64,000 bases of DNA from contig JAJSPD010000016.1 of assembly GCA_021307315.1 (NCBI GenBank), positions 558,001 to 622,000 on the forward strand. The letters are read 5' to 3'. The position numbers and the translations under genes are program-made. Shown here one piece after another: positions 22,610 through 33,334 of the stretch; within the stretch, counting starts at the first letter, position 1; each line of letters opens with the position of its first letter. The notes beneath the pieces were generated by a model, which saw nothing but the letters and a program-made list of their open reading frames with translations, was not told the origin of the DNA and ran no database searches. This DNA is from Bisporella sp. PMI_857 (lineage: Eukaryota > Ascomycota > Leotiomycetes > Helotiales > Helotiaceae).

Positions 22610-24507
22610 TGTTGAATTAATGCTGCGAAAGAAAGTCGTGAGTTTGAAAGGAGATGTGCCTAGTCGTGAAAGGCAATTGTAGCGGCCCTTGCCTCGAATC
22701 CGTCGTTTGCTCGCTGGTGCAAGTCCTGCCTTTGGTAATCAAGAGAGAACTTCGAGACGTCGGCGACGTAGTGAAAAGTATGGCGACCGAATCTGCGGCC
22801 ACTTGGTCCGCAGGATGTTCAGTGTCGTCGGTGTCGTGCAAGGTATCTCGACGGATTGACGTGACCAAGTTCTGCGGTTTGTTGTGCCCAGTTTCTACAA
22901 CGCCCCTCCCGGAATATCCTCCGCACTTCACACTGTATGAATTCCTGGCGGTTTGACGAAGATGTGGTGGCTAGAATTTTGATAAAAAGGAAAGAAGCGA
23001 ATGTGAGTAGAAATGGTGGTGTCAGAAAGCACCTTCAGTGCTCGACCTCGTGTTCGTAGCACTTGGGATGACAGCTGGTTCTCGTGTTATGTCGTCTTCT
23101 CCAAACAGGCGTTCCTGCATTCTCACCTCCGGATCAAAAGCGGTTTAGCTTGAGAAAATCACTATTTTTGTCCCCCCTGAAGTAGAAGCCTAAGGCATGA
23201 AATTGGGCTGGATGAAACGAGCATCAGCCTCGCATCCAAGGCTGAACCAAAAATTAGTTCATTCGAGCTTATTGTTGTCTGATGATTGCAACCTACAGAA
23301 CCTCAGAGCCAGAACATTATCATAATAGCCGGATTAACCCAGTGCAAACTGCCCAATGATCCAACCTTGAACTGAAAATGGGCTCCGCAAAGAAGACACG
23401 AAAGTTTGGCGCGGGGAGTGCAGCTCCCAGAGCCAAACCTCTACCCCACATCTTGCCCTAAGGGAGTAGAGATAGTCAGGGATATGTTCGTCTACACTTT
23501 CTTTCTGTTGGAACGGCTCTGATGCAAATACAGTATCCCAGGTTAGCTCAGCTTTGTTCTTCCAGTATAATACTACCTTGGTACTGCCGTATAGAGGTAA
23601 GCGTTCGGATCCTCAGTGTTGTGATACTCAACCCTAGATAGTCGCTAACTCTGATTCCTAGTTCTCATTGATACAAACTCTCTTTCGCACACCGGTATGT
23701 ATATGCCAGGAGGGGAAAGTGCCCTAGTTGCACCTCATTCAATGGCATTGCTTATATGTTTTCACTTGAGTAATATAATCCTTCAAATTGCTGATAATAT
23801 TCCTCAGAGTATACGGATGACTGCATCGTTAGTTGAGTCATGAAGGAGAAGGTCTGGCTGGTAGCCACAAAGCACGTTTCTTCCTCTTGTGCACCGGACT
23901 GGAAATAATGGATAACATGGGTATAGCGATCGGGATCTGAAGCGACGAATCAGGAAAAGTAAGTGACCTTGTTCCTCCTCTTTACGAGGTTCTCTGCTAA
24001 TATCACCCAGTACCTGGTGTGCCCATCGTTTCGGTAGCAAGAGGTAAATATGTGATAGAAAGGTTACCAGATGCACCTGAGAAGTGAAATATCTGTTGAA
24101 ATACTTTTGGCAATCAAATTGGCGTTTATGGTGCGGCATTGCAGGCGTTTTGGAGGAGGCTATTTCAAGATGGGGATACCCATGAACAAGAGCAAATTCA
24201 AATATACCTGAAATGCAGTCATTAAAAATGTGTTCTATCTCGCTAATACACAGTGATTGGAACATCTTGACTTATTCTTATTTTGTTGACGTGAAGTTGT
24301 GGACGGTATATCGTCGACACGGCGCTTTGCAATTATGGGAGCTCACAGAACAGGTGAGATCGTTTGTAGGAAGCTTTAATTCTATATCCCCAATTCCTAT
24401 GGATTCCAAACCAGAATCCTCGTTTCAACAAGACGCGCTGTTTCTCAGGTACTTAATACACAAATGATGTTATACACCTCCATCCATTGACCCAGATTGG
24501 GACTAGA
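22610..24507. promoter_or_regulatory. Long upstream region of CSI2-like gene
   Basis: A 1.9 kb interval includes the CSI2-like promoter and the 3' flank of BIG1. A minus-strand frame of 153 codons at 23804-24265 has irregular composition and no family match, so I leave it out. The region around 22620-23150 is less AT-rich than usual and probably regulatory. Confidence 0.4.
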
Positions 24508-25609
24508 TTACTGCTTCTTCTGAGCGGCAGGACCATTCTCCTTGTCAAATGCACTATAAGAGACCTGTAAGCTTGATACTGCGCTGATTCCCACGCTGAT
24601 TATTATGAACATTATGATGACTGTGATAAGGCCCATGAAGATGCCTGGCTGGATTAGTCCGTGCGCTTGTTAGTTGTTTCTAGAGGAAGCTCACCAGGTG
24701 TCAAGAACTGATACTTCTCGAACAGCGGTCTATGGTCTTTGTTTGGAGTCTCTTTTGGAACTCGGGCTTGAATGCTCCTCTTCAGATCGATATGCGCCTG
24801 GCTGTCGAACTCGGCTTCATAAACCATTGCTTCTTCTTTCACTGTCCCGTTCAAGGGAGTGCTGATATAGATGACCGTATAATCTGCTCCCTGTGCCATC
24901 GTGTTCCTCAACATGGAATCAATTCGAGCATCTGATACATATTAGTCTGATACGTAGCTCATTTAGGTATGGTTAACATACCATTTGCTCGAACTTGATG
25001 CTCCCTCCTTCCCTTGGCTAGCGAGAGCTCATTCGAATCAAATTTGAGATATAGAGCAGTCTTCTCCCCGGATTTGAGACCTTCTGCGATATCCTCTCCA
25101 TCGAAAGCTTCCCAATTACGAACCTGGACATTCGAACAACTCGCCTGGATAAAGTCAAGGATTGATTTGAATGCTCCACCTTCACCATTTTTTAGTCCCA
25201 CAACGTCCGAGACGCTATATTTTATTTTAATAGCTGGAGATGTGCTTTCGCGGAGTAAATGAGGCATCGCATCGGGGTGGAAGTCTAGAGGTGAGAGCTT
25301 AGGCTGCTCGATGATGTAGTAGAAGTCCGAGGGGCACGACTCAATGAAGGACTTTGCGGTAGAGAGGAGTGTGGAGGCGGCTTGCAATTGCTCTTTAGGA
25401 GCATCTTGGAGGGGTTTAAATTTTCTGTAGAATTAATGTCAGCATATGTCTTCGAAGAGTAGCCAGATACATAGTTGGAGGTGGTAGCTTTTGTTAAGGG
25501 TATGGTATAACACATACGAAGATGTGGAGAATACTAGAAATGGAGACGTATTCTCCCAGGCTTGCGCAGCAGCTAGGCCACCAGCGATTGCAGCGATTGA
25601 AAGACGCAT
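24508..25609 (-). CDS. big1: BIG1-type ER protein for beta-1,6-glucan
   Basis: ER membrane protein required for normal beta-1,6-glucan levels in fungal cell walls (family knowledge), related to the V-ATPase accessory protein group. Four exons on the minus strand: 25518-25609, 24982-25424, 24695-24931 and 24508-24644, all GT-AG, give 302 aa. A signal peptide MRLSIAAIAGGLAAAQA is followed by the characteristic WENTSPFLVFSTS. The lumenal part contains FYYIIEQPKLSPLDF and YTVIYISTPL. A transmembrane helix (GIFMGLITVIIMFIIISVGI) lies near the C-terminus, then LQVSYSAFDKENGPAAQKKQ, whose lysines near the end may help ER retention. It is divergent from RRP17 with 211 bp between start codons. Confidence 0.85.
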
Positions 25610-25820
25610 GGCTGAAGAGTCGTTGTGATATCTCGAAACGCTTCCATGAATTCAAGCTTCGATGTCAACCTAAGACTGCATCTTTGGCAAGTCAAGCCAC
25701 ACTTCGGCTACCGTAATAAAGTTCTCCCCAGAATTTCTCCCCCTCCAGCCTCACCTCTCAGAAAGGTCTTCTCGTACGAGTAATTTCTCGCCGAGTTAAC
25801 CAAGGCAAGAAAATATCATA
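25610..25820. promoter_or_regulatory. Bidirectional promoter BIG1/RRP17
   Basis: A 211 bp spacer lies between divergent start codons and must contain both promoters. No element could be assigned by eye. Confidence 0.5.
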
Positions 25821-26545
25821 ATGACGGAAATGAAGATCTTTAATCACCCTCGGCCTAAGAAATCAGTGTTGGCACATGCCCCCAAGAAACGAAAGACAGA
25901 GCACAAAATCGAGGAAATCAACTTCGATTTCAGCGCTCGGGAAGATTACCTGACTGGATTCCACAAGCGGAAGGTTCAGAGAGTCAAGCAGGCACAATTA
26001 GAGGCGGAGAAAAAGGCTAGGGAAGAGCGAATTGTGCTTAGGAAACAGGTTAGTCGGAATTGCTAGTCTGCTGCATCATCGAGGGCCATCAACTAATAAA
26101 TTTTCTGGCATAGTTACGAGACGAACGGAAGGTTGAATTACAGGAGCATGTCGATGCTGTAAATGCGCTGCTGAAGGAGGCTAAGATCCCGGGGGAGGGA
26201 GGCATGGGCAGCGAGGAGGAAGTTGAATGGGAAGGCATCGCAGATGAGCTCCCCGTTGTCGATCACGAAGAGGAGTACGTAGATGAGGATAAATATACGA
26301 CTGTCACAGTGGAGGAAGTGGAAGTCTCGAAAGCAGGGCTATTGAAACCTACGAATGATGATAGTGAGGACGAAGCAGAACTAGTGGTGAAACCAGTAGA
26401 GAAAGAAAAGGCAAAGAAGGTCTGGCCGAAGAAGTCCCGAAAAGAGAAGTTCAGATATGAGAGCAAAGCAGAGAGAAGGGCCAGTCGAGAGAAAATAAAG
26501 GTTAAGAGAAAAAGTCAAGCAGATGCTAGGAGAGGCAAGGACTAA
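25821..26545 (+). CDS. rrp17: Nucleolar rRNA-processing protein RRP17/Nop25
   Basis: RRP17 (yeast) and human NOL12 are nucleolar proteins with 5'-3' exonuclease activity linked to 5.8S/25S rRNA 5' end maturation (family knowledge). Two exons, 25821-26048 and 26114-26545, give 219 aa. The conserved N-terminal half contains KKRKTEHKIEEINFDFSARE, LTGFHKRKVQRVKQAQ and a long Lys/Arg/Glu coiled coil continuing across the intron. The C-terminal half is acidic, then strongly basic (KKVWPKKSRKEKFRYESKAE), consistent with nucleolar targeting. The ATG at 25821 is the first; a second Met four codons later is an alternative start. It converges with tropomyosin, with 193 bp between stops. Confidence 0.88.
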
Positions 26546-26738
26546 ATGAGAAGTAAAACGCCATTCATTTCGGGATTATGTGACCCCCTAACAACAGCAA
26601 GTAACCCATGTAGAAACAGTTTCAACCGCCAACGCTTACGGTCACTGCTCAGCCATAAAAACCTCCCTATGCATCAAAGACTATCTAAGAACATCATCAT
26701 CGTGACTATTTATATCGTCAACCACCGTGGAGGAGACC

Positions 26739-27416
26739 TTAGATATTTGAGATCTCGAGTTGGAATGCCTCCAACTCCTTTTGAGAAGCATCATACTTCT
26801 TAGCCATCTCCTCATACTTGGCCTCCCACTGGTCGCGGTCTTGCTCGAGGGCTTGGACTTTGCGTTCGAAGTGTCCGGCCTTGACATCGGTTTGACGCAG
26901 CCTGAGCCTGTTAGCTTGCGTCTTCTCAATTTAGACGGGCAGACAAAGCGGTGGCATAGAAGCAGTTTACTCACTTGTCATTCGTCTCTCTCAAATTCTT
27001 GTCGGCCTCCTCAGCTTCCTCCTCCAGGAGTTGTAATCTCCGTTGAAGAGCCTCATTTTGTGTGCCATGCTGGTGACCCTCCTCTGCAGCAACCTTGTGG
27101 TCCTTGATATGAGCCTCTAACTTCTCAACCTCGGCCTCCAAAAGACCGTTCTTGTGCTGGAGAGAAGTGATCTCCTGTTCCTTCTGGAGGTTGTCTTGCT
27201 CAAGGGCCTTGACCTTTGCCTTGTGCTCCTCAACCTCCTCCTTTGCACCATCCGCCTCGATGCGGAGCTGGTTCATTTTCTGTTTAAAGAGGCCCAGATT
27301 AGATGACATTCTATAGCCATGAAATAAAGGTTTTGAGAATTTGTGGTGAGATTTGCTGTTGCCAGCAGTGTGGTATGGCGGGGTTAGTGGGGACTTACTT
27401 CCTTGATACGATCCAT
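26739..27416 (-). CDS. tpm1: Tropomyosin
   Basis: Actin-cable stabilising coiled-coil dimer. Three exons on the minus strand: 27399-27416 (six codons, MDRIKE), 26975-27279 and 26739-26901. The third exon uses the acceptor CTCAG at 26902-26906 rather than an earlier AACAG, which preserves NDKLRQTDVKAG. The product is 161 aa, the exact length of fungal short tropomyosin. A continuous heptad pattern is visible (QEITSLQHKNGLLEAEVEKL, RLQLLEEEAEEADKNLRE), ending QLEISNI. It is divergent from the next gene with 366 bp between starts. Confidence 0.96.
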
Positions 27417-27782
27417 TTTGACGGGGTCTGGTTGTTAGCGTTTGTTTGTTGCGTATGCAAATAGATTGGAGGGTATATTATAACTAAGAAGCAGAGACTG
27501 AAGGGAGATGTGCGGTTTATGATTGAACAGTGTAAGTTTGATGATGGAGGTGAGGGTGAGTGTTTGAGCGAAGCAGCCGATTCATAGGAGACAGGGGTAT
27601 GGGGCTGTGGCTTCCAATTTTGGTGAGGGAGTTGCTGTAGGAACGAACCATCAACATGATTGGCCTTCCTTGGCCTCCTTTCACGAGCTTAGGATCACTC
27701 CTTTCTTCACAGCACACACGACAATCCAAATGTAATCCATTCATTCATCCATCCAACCATACACAGCTACGAATAAAACAAA
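27417..27782. promoter_or_regulatory. Bidirectional promoter tropomyosin/D-box protein
   Basis: A 366 bp interval lies between divergent start codons. It contains no coding frame. Confidence 0.45.
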
Positions 27783-29139
27783 ATGTTAGCAGCACGCGAT
27801 CAAGAGAATCTGGTGCATGGCCATCGCCAAGCAGCAGCTGCAAAACCACTCAATCAGGGAGTCAGAGGATTGCAACCAAAGACGCCAGGCAACAAATTCC
27901 CGAAAACACCATTGAAGCTTCCACTGAACGATGAGAATGCGCCAGGAGGATTCGGTGGGAAGTCAGGAAAAGGAAAAGGAATAGAGAATCTGGTTACTGG
28001 CAAAAGGGGAACAACATTTGACAAGAATGCTTTCGTTACTCCGATGGGTAAGCTGCCTGTTTGGGCCATATGACATATACTGACAGGACCTAGGACCGCG
28101 CACTAGAGCCCCTCTGGGAAATAAGACAACAAATGCGAAAGCCAAGGTCTTTCAAACGCCAGCTGGACCTGCACCAGATAAGGAATTGGACAAGACGCAG
28201 GCTCCAAAGACAAGTAGCAGACGACCAAAGAAGGTTACACACGGTGAAACTGTTAAGCTACAGATCCATGGTGATGAAAGTCCATTGGTAGAACGAGACG
28301 TAGAATATGCTCCCCCAAAGCCCAAGGACCTACCGTATGACTCTGAGGACTTCCCAAGGGGCTGTCTCAATTATGATGTTCTCAAGCCGGAAAATCTCAT
28401 GAGAGGAATATTCAATGTGTATCATAATGAGGTCGATAACAATGGTCTTACCAAGATAGAGCGGCAAGCGCAAGAAGGGTATCAGAAGTCAGTAAAGGAG
28501 TGTGAAGCCAGTATTTTGGAGATGATTGAGTCAGACGAGAATTGGACTGTTGGTGATGTTCCCGAAACATTTAAGCATCTTAAGAAAAAGGATCATTCAA
28601 CAAAGAAGCCAATGACTCGAGATACGGAGACTACAACAATTCCAACAAGAACCGTTAGTACGATTGCTTCCAGAAAGGCTGCTACTGCTCTTTCGGTTTC
28701 TTCTAAATCGCTTGCTATGCCAAACAAGACGTCCAACACAATTCCTAAAGCCACAGGGTTCCTCTCACAATCAAAACCAGTCTCCGCACCATTGAATCAA
28801 TCCACCATGCGACGCAATGCTGCTGCTGCTGCTTCCAAAAGCACCATTGGCTACACAAAGGGTCGTTCCGCGTCCAGTGTTCTACACAAGAGAGTTGCTC
28901 CCATGGCAAGATCTGTCAGCAACGTATCTCAAAGTTCTGACAAGACAATAACACCAGCCAATTTCTGCGAGCAGAAGGACGGTCCTGATAGCGAGGATTG
29001 GAGTCATCTGAAGTTCCTCGCTGCGTTTGATGTTGATGAGGATTTGGAGCCTGGCCTGCGGGGAGTATTGCCTAACTGTCTCCGAAGAGGAGAGGAAGAT
29101 GAAGATGAGTTTGTTATGACGCTAGGGTCTAGTTCTTGA
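27783..29139 (+). CDS. Conserved fungal protein with D-box-like motif
   Basis: Two exons, 27783-28047 and 28094-29139 (the acceptor CCTAG is required to keep the frame; the CAG twelve bases earlier leads to a stop), give 436 aa. The N-terminus is Ala/Lys/Pro-rich with repeated KTPxxK patterns (GLQPKTPGNKFPKTPLKLP). RTRAPLGNKTTN spans the splice site and contains an RxxL destruction-box-like core. The middle includes RGCLNYDVLKPENLMRGIFN and a helical acidic part. A basic Ser/Thr-rich stretch follows, with a five-Ala run, and the C-terminus is acidic (DEDLEPGLRGVLPNCLRRGE). No enzyme domain is visible. The layout (N-terminal D-box, basic middle, acidic C-terminus) would suit a cell-cycle-degraded protein such as a securin, but this is inference and no direct family match is claimed. 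Confidence 0.65.
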
Positions 29140-29999
29140 GTAAGACTGTGTATGGCCTAAGTATTAGATGGGGGCTCGTAGCATGGCGTTCAGGATATGA
29201 TATACAGTCTGTCAAAGCAGCTCAGAAAGTAGCTCGGATTATTACGATGGTGATTGGTCAAGATTAAGTCATGGAAAATTACTCGTATGTAATATTTGAT
29301 GGAGAACGACTAATGGGGAACTTATTGTACTTTTATACTGTTAGGTATCTCAAGTCTCATTCGTTAACTTACATTACCAACGCTCAGGAGGCTAGTTTCA
29401 CGCTTTACAAAGAGTTTTGTATCCAGAGACAATTCGTGCTTATGTCGGCAAAGCAGCTTTTAACGGCTTTTCCACCATCTGTCTGTCAATACATCATACC
29501 TACAGGGGACGCCGCAAAATAAAAATTTCCCGGAAAATACCCACTCTCAAGCGAGAAGTTTGTTGCGACTTCACAAATTTGGGGGCTAGCGTCTCCACAA
29601 CCACATTTAAAAGCCATCATGGCAGTTCTTAGAAACCCTTACGAAGGCCGATTACCTAGCAGAGGACAATACATGCATGTATTGACACAACTCCTCTCTA
29701 CGGGGCGCGTTGTGCGGAATGAGATCTACCGTGTGCTGAGGGGTTCTCGTTGATAAAAGCATCACGGCTAATATGCCAAGGTGGCATCCCCCCAAACCAC
29801 CAATTCTCCAATTGGATATCCTATTACTGCTCTCTTCTCCTTACGGACATGGGTCGTAATGGTTATGGAAAGTTGTTGTACAAGCTTTCATAGTGCCGAT
29901 TAGTTATTCTTACGTCGCGTTTATATATGAAGTCCCGTCTTTTCAAGTGGGGATCTACATTGCTTGGTCTGTTTTCAGCAATGTTTTTTTCTTCTTGCC
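29140..29999. other. Intergenic
   Basis: The interval carries the 3' flank of the D-box-like gene and the promoter of the GT8 gene. No credible coding frame is present. TATA-like sequence (TATATATG) occurs near 29920, about 75 bases before the GT8 start codon. Confidence 0.4.
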
Positions 30000-31004
30000 A
30001 TGACTTCTCTTGGGCGGATCCTTCAGCCCATTTCTAGACCTGCAAGGCTTTTACAGGTTGTTTCGATTGCTGGCGTCGTGATTCTTGTGATAAATTGGTG
30101 GATTCTCCGGGATGACGCTTCGGCATGGAGACTTGATCCGCTAAAGAGTGGACTTAAGCTTGCTTATGCGACACTTTTGTTAGCGTCGAATAGTACAACG
30201 TCTGACTCTGATGCGTATTTGCTAAGCATTCGAATTTTGAATTACCAGCTCCTCCACTCAAGTTCAACAGGAGGCTCAAAATCGATTACCTTCCTCGTCC
30301 TAGTTACTCCAGATGTCCCAGTATGGAAACGAGACCACCTTGAGCGAGAAGGAGCAACGATAGTTGTTGTAGAGAAGCTAGATCTGAATTGGATGACGCC
30401 ACTAACTGAACGCTGGCGAGACGTGATGGTTAAGCTTCGTCTATTCCAGCTGACAGACTACGATCGCATCCTCTTTCTCGATGCGGACACTTTCTTGCTC
30501 AAGCCCCTTGAAAAAATCTTCTCCGACCCAGCCGTCATGCCTCTGACAGCGCTCACCAACGTCCCAAATAAACCAGACGAAGCCCCCCTCCCTTCGTCCT
30601 ACCTCTTCGCCACCCTCCCCGAGGTGCGAAACATAATCCACTCCTACCCGCCACTCACGCTCCCTTATTTCAACGCCGGCTTCTTCATTCTCCAGCCCTC
30701 CCTCCAAGTCTTCGCCTATTACGCCTCCTTGCTGACCCTGGAGGGGAGGTTCGATAGCACGTATCCGGAACAAAATCTTCTAAATTATGCGCATCGCGAG
30801 AATGGGAATATGCCGTGGTCTAGGCTGAGGCACGAGTGGAATATTAATTTGCCCAACGCAAACGATGTGCAAAGCGGTGTGAGGAGTGTGCACTCGAAAT
30901 TGTGGACTGAAGGGAGCGTTTTGGAACCTACGATGCCGGAATTGCGACGGAGATGGAAGGAGGTGAGGGATGAGATGGAGGAGTTTTATGGAAATAGTCG
31001 ATAG
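30000..31004 (+). CDS. GT8-family glycosyltransferase, type II membrane
   Basis: Intronless, 334 aa from the first ATG at 30000 (MTSLGRILQP); the 36 bases upstream stay open but contain no ATG. A type II signal anchor (LQVVSIAGVVILVINWWIL, about 20-40) predicts Golgi or ER lumen location. The catalytic part has the GT8 pattern: VMVKLRLFQLTDYDRILFLD followed by DADTF, the DxD metal/nucleotide-sugar motif, then LPYFNAGFFILQPSLQVF and YPEQNLLNYAHRE. This is the glycogenin-like/GNT1-like branch; donor and acceptor cannot be told from sequence alone. The base composition shifts toward high C between about 30530 and 30730, unlike its flanks. Confidence 0.85.
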   Translation: MTSLGRILQPISRPARLLQVVSIAGVVILVINWWILRDDASAWRLDPLKSGLKLAYATLLLASNSTTSDSDAYLLSIRILNYQLLHSSSTGGSKSITFLVLVTPDVPVWKRDHLEREGATIVVVEKLDLNWMTPLTERWRDVMVKLRLFQLTDYDRILFLDADTFLLKPLEKIFSDPAVMPLTALTNVPNKPDEAPLPSSYLFATLPEVRNIIHSYPPLTLPYFNAGFFILQPSLQVFAYYASLLTLEGRFDSTYPEQNLLNYAHRENGNMPWSRLRHEWNINLPNANDVQSGVRSVHSKLWTEGSVLEPTMPELRRRWKEVRDEMEEFYGNSR

Positions 31005-31699
31005 CTCTGTGAAATGGAGTCTATCAACAGCTAAAAATCTTCAATGACCGCAACTTGTGGCTTGTAGTGATAGAGCCTCGCATGTTGTCCAGGTTTAGGA
31101 GCTTTCCGATTCCGCTATTCATTTGTCACTGTCTATAGGATGTGATTGTCAATTCGAGAAATATTGCTCACCCATGCTTGCTGCTTCTCTCTGTCTTATA
31201 AAGCGCAGTACTTCAGATGAGTTGACATTTTTTGAGCTATTTTGAGGATTTACAAGATTCAATCAATCCACAAGAAGTGTACAATGGGATGTTTGCTGCT
31301 TCAGCTCTCGTAGCGAACATTGTATGGGCGCGAGTCGTCCTCTTGTGCGGATTTCCCCCCTGGGTTAGAAAGATTGTCGTCTCCAGATGAAGCTTGTAAA
31401 ACCCGACAGAACTATTCCAGCTCATATGCCTGGAAATACTCGGGCGGGATGGCAGATGTCGTTGGGTTTTAGCTATAACCTGCACTTTAGCTCCGCTTTC
31501 TGGACTGCTGCTGCCTGTGCCCGCTTGAGACATTGGTATTGTAATCAAGACCACTTATCCCTGCTAAAAACCTAAGAAGTCAGAATTGAGCCGTATTTTC
31601 ATCGGATGTTTGACTTTGCGATCTCTGGGCAGTACCCCAGGCTATAAGTTCTATCTTCGAAGACTCGTTATGGCGTATCGCTAGATTCCGTGCTAGTGT
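31005..31699. other. Intergenic
   Basis: The interval lies between the GT8 gene and a region of decayed minus-strand sequence. No gene can be supported; a 105-codon minus-strand frame (31237-31554) has no family signal. Confidence 0.4.
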
Positions 31700-32298
31700 T
31701 TATAAGGCGGAGATGTCGAGTTCAAGAATAGCAGAGAAGTGCTTAGTGCCAAGTTTGACCTTTCTTGGAGGCACAGAAGGCTCATAGAGATCAAGTCCAG
31801 TTCCTAGAACTTCTCCAATGCTGATTGAGAAACAAATGACGGCCAGCACACTGGAGTCCGTAAAGGAGCATACTATATCCCCTACCGATGTGGTTGTTGG
31901 TTGCTTGAGGGAGGAAAAAAAATATTTCCACACGGAACGAACCTTACAGGCAAGGGTGAACTAAGGATTATGCGAGAATGCTCCTTTAGCGTATTTCTTA
32001 CATCGTAGGTGTTACTTTGAATACCACACAATGCGATGCCGTTGAGCATATTGCGGTATGCTTCTTCTGCCAAGCTAGGCTTTGCCTCTGAAAGCAAGCC
32101 GTGCTGATTTGTATTAAGAATGAAGCAGACTCGACTTCGCAAATGTGCGGCAACTTGGATTGGAAGTTTCCTCTCGGAAGCCAGAGCTCCCCAAGTTTCA
32201 TCATTTATAGGCGGTTTACTGTGCTCAGTCGAGTATCTCGTCTCATTAGTCCTTAGAGAAATTGTCTTCGAAATTTCATCACCTTTATGAAACGGCAT
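31700..32298 (-). pseudogene. Unassigned coding relic
   Basis: Two minus-strand blocks look like adjacent exons: 31948-32298 (contains AHLRSRVCFILNTNQHGL and AYRNMLNGIALCG) and 31700-31887 (contains LGTGLDLYEPSVPPRKVKLG and ends FSAILELDISAL). They are separated by a sequence starting GTTCGT, a donor seen elsewhere in this window, and ending GATATAG. No family is recognised. It may be the 3' part of the HET gene that follows on the same strand, or the remnant of a different gene. The 5' block has no obvious intact start context and stops lie immediately upstream. Confidence 0.35.
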
Positions 32299-33334
32299 TA
32301 TAATCGAAGTAACTTAATCATTCAAGCACTCGAATTGGGCGTAGTTACCGACCGTTGAAAATGAGGTCTCCGTCCACTGGATGTTCATGACCTGGTGGAA
32401 GACCGAGCAGCTCTGAATATTGCGCTTTCCAAAAGGCCATTTGAGCTCTTAACCGATCCTTCCTGGATTTCGTAGACGTGGCAAGTAAAATGATGTTCTA
32501 GAACATACGCGGCTGTGTCATACATCGATAGAGAATAATCTACAGGTACAGCTTCTTGCCAACACTATGGGGCAATTTCGAGCAGGCCAAAAACCTTGTC
32601 TTATGATTCTTTGCACTCGCAGTAAACATAGCGAAAGCATAGGCCATATAATGTTCCCGGTTTATATCCATAATAGTGATACTCGTGAGCTTCTGTCCAT
32701 TCTCGGAGAAGTCTCGAGGGCATAGTTTCCAATATTTGTTTGGTTATAGACCAAATCTCCCCACGGTAGTTTTGCTGGTTCCTAGCAATCCAATTTGCCT
32801 CATACATGAAGTCCCGCAGATATTTCCAGTTGAAATTTTCACCCCCAAATTGCGCAACTATATCTCTAGCCAAAACTAACTCCTGTAAAATCCAGAGCCG
32901 ATTCTAGTATGGCCGCCTGAAGAAGCGCAAAGTAAATATCAGAAAATCTTCTAGGCATCCAAGCCAGGCAACTACGTTAAGAGCCTGCTTGTAGATTTCA
33001 GTCATTTAAGCAGCCTAGTGACTACGCTCGTATATATCGTGCTAATTAATACAAAGGGCATCAATCCAAAGCACTCGAGTCTCGTGTTTAAACCACAAAT
33101 ACTCCAAGGCGGTCCTCAAATTCTCCTTAACGATACACAGGTGTCCTTCGAGGTGGACAGCCTAGCTGAATCTGTCGTCCCCCACATGTAGGACAAAACC
33201 TCACGCTCTAGATAGTCCGAGAGCTGAACATGACGGAGAGAACAAACGATTTCTGATTCATGGCTCGATGAACGAGGCTGAAGATGCAGCAGCCGAATCT
33301 CGTCGGAATCGCATAATGGCCAGTATATATCCAT
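32299..33334 (-). pseudogene. Second HET-domain gene, heavily mutated
   Basis: It starts at ATG 33334 (MDIYWPLCDSDEIRLLHLQP), the usual HET beginning, and reaches LSYMWG. A one-base frameshift near 33150-33170 leads into VKENLRTALEYLW and WIDALCIN. From there one frame runs to about 32540 and carries TAG at 33042-33044, TAG at 33015-33017, TAA at 33006-33008, TAG at 32904-32906, TAA at 32601-32603 and TAG at 32565-32567. Conserved HET motifs identify two of these: the stop right after CIN is the invariant Gln of CINQ, and the one in PY-stop-NRLWILQE is normally Trp. Downstream motifs DKVFGLLEIAP and VPVDYSLSMYD are still legible. The protein cannot be made; HET genes control non-self recognition cell death when intact. 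Confidence 0.82.

Noticed and set aside
23804..24265. 153-codon minus-strand frame between CSI2-like and BIG1
   Set aside because: Irregular composition, no family match and no splice context. It may be 3' flank of BIG1 plus chance.
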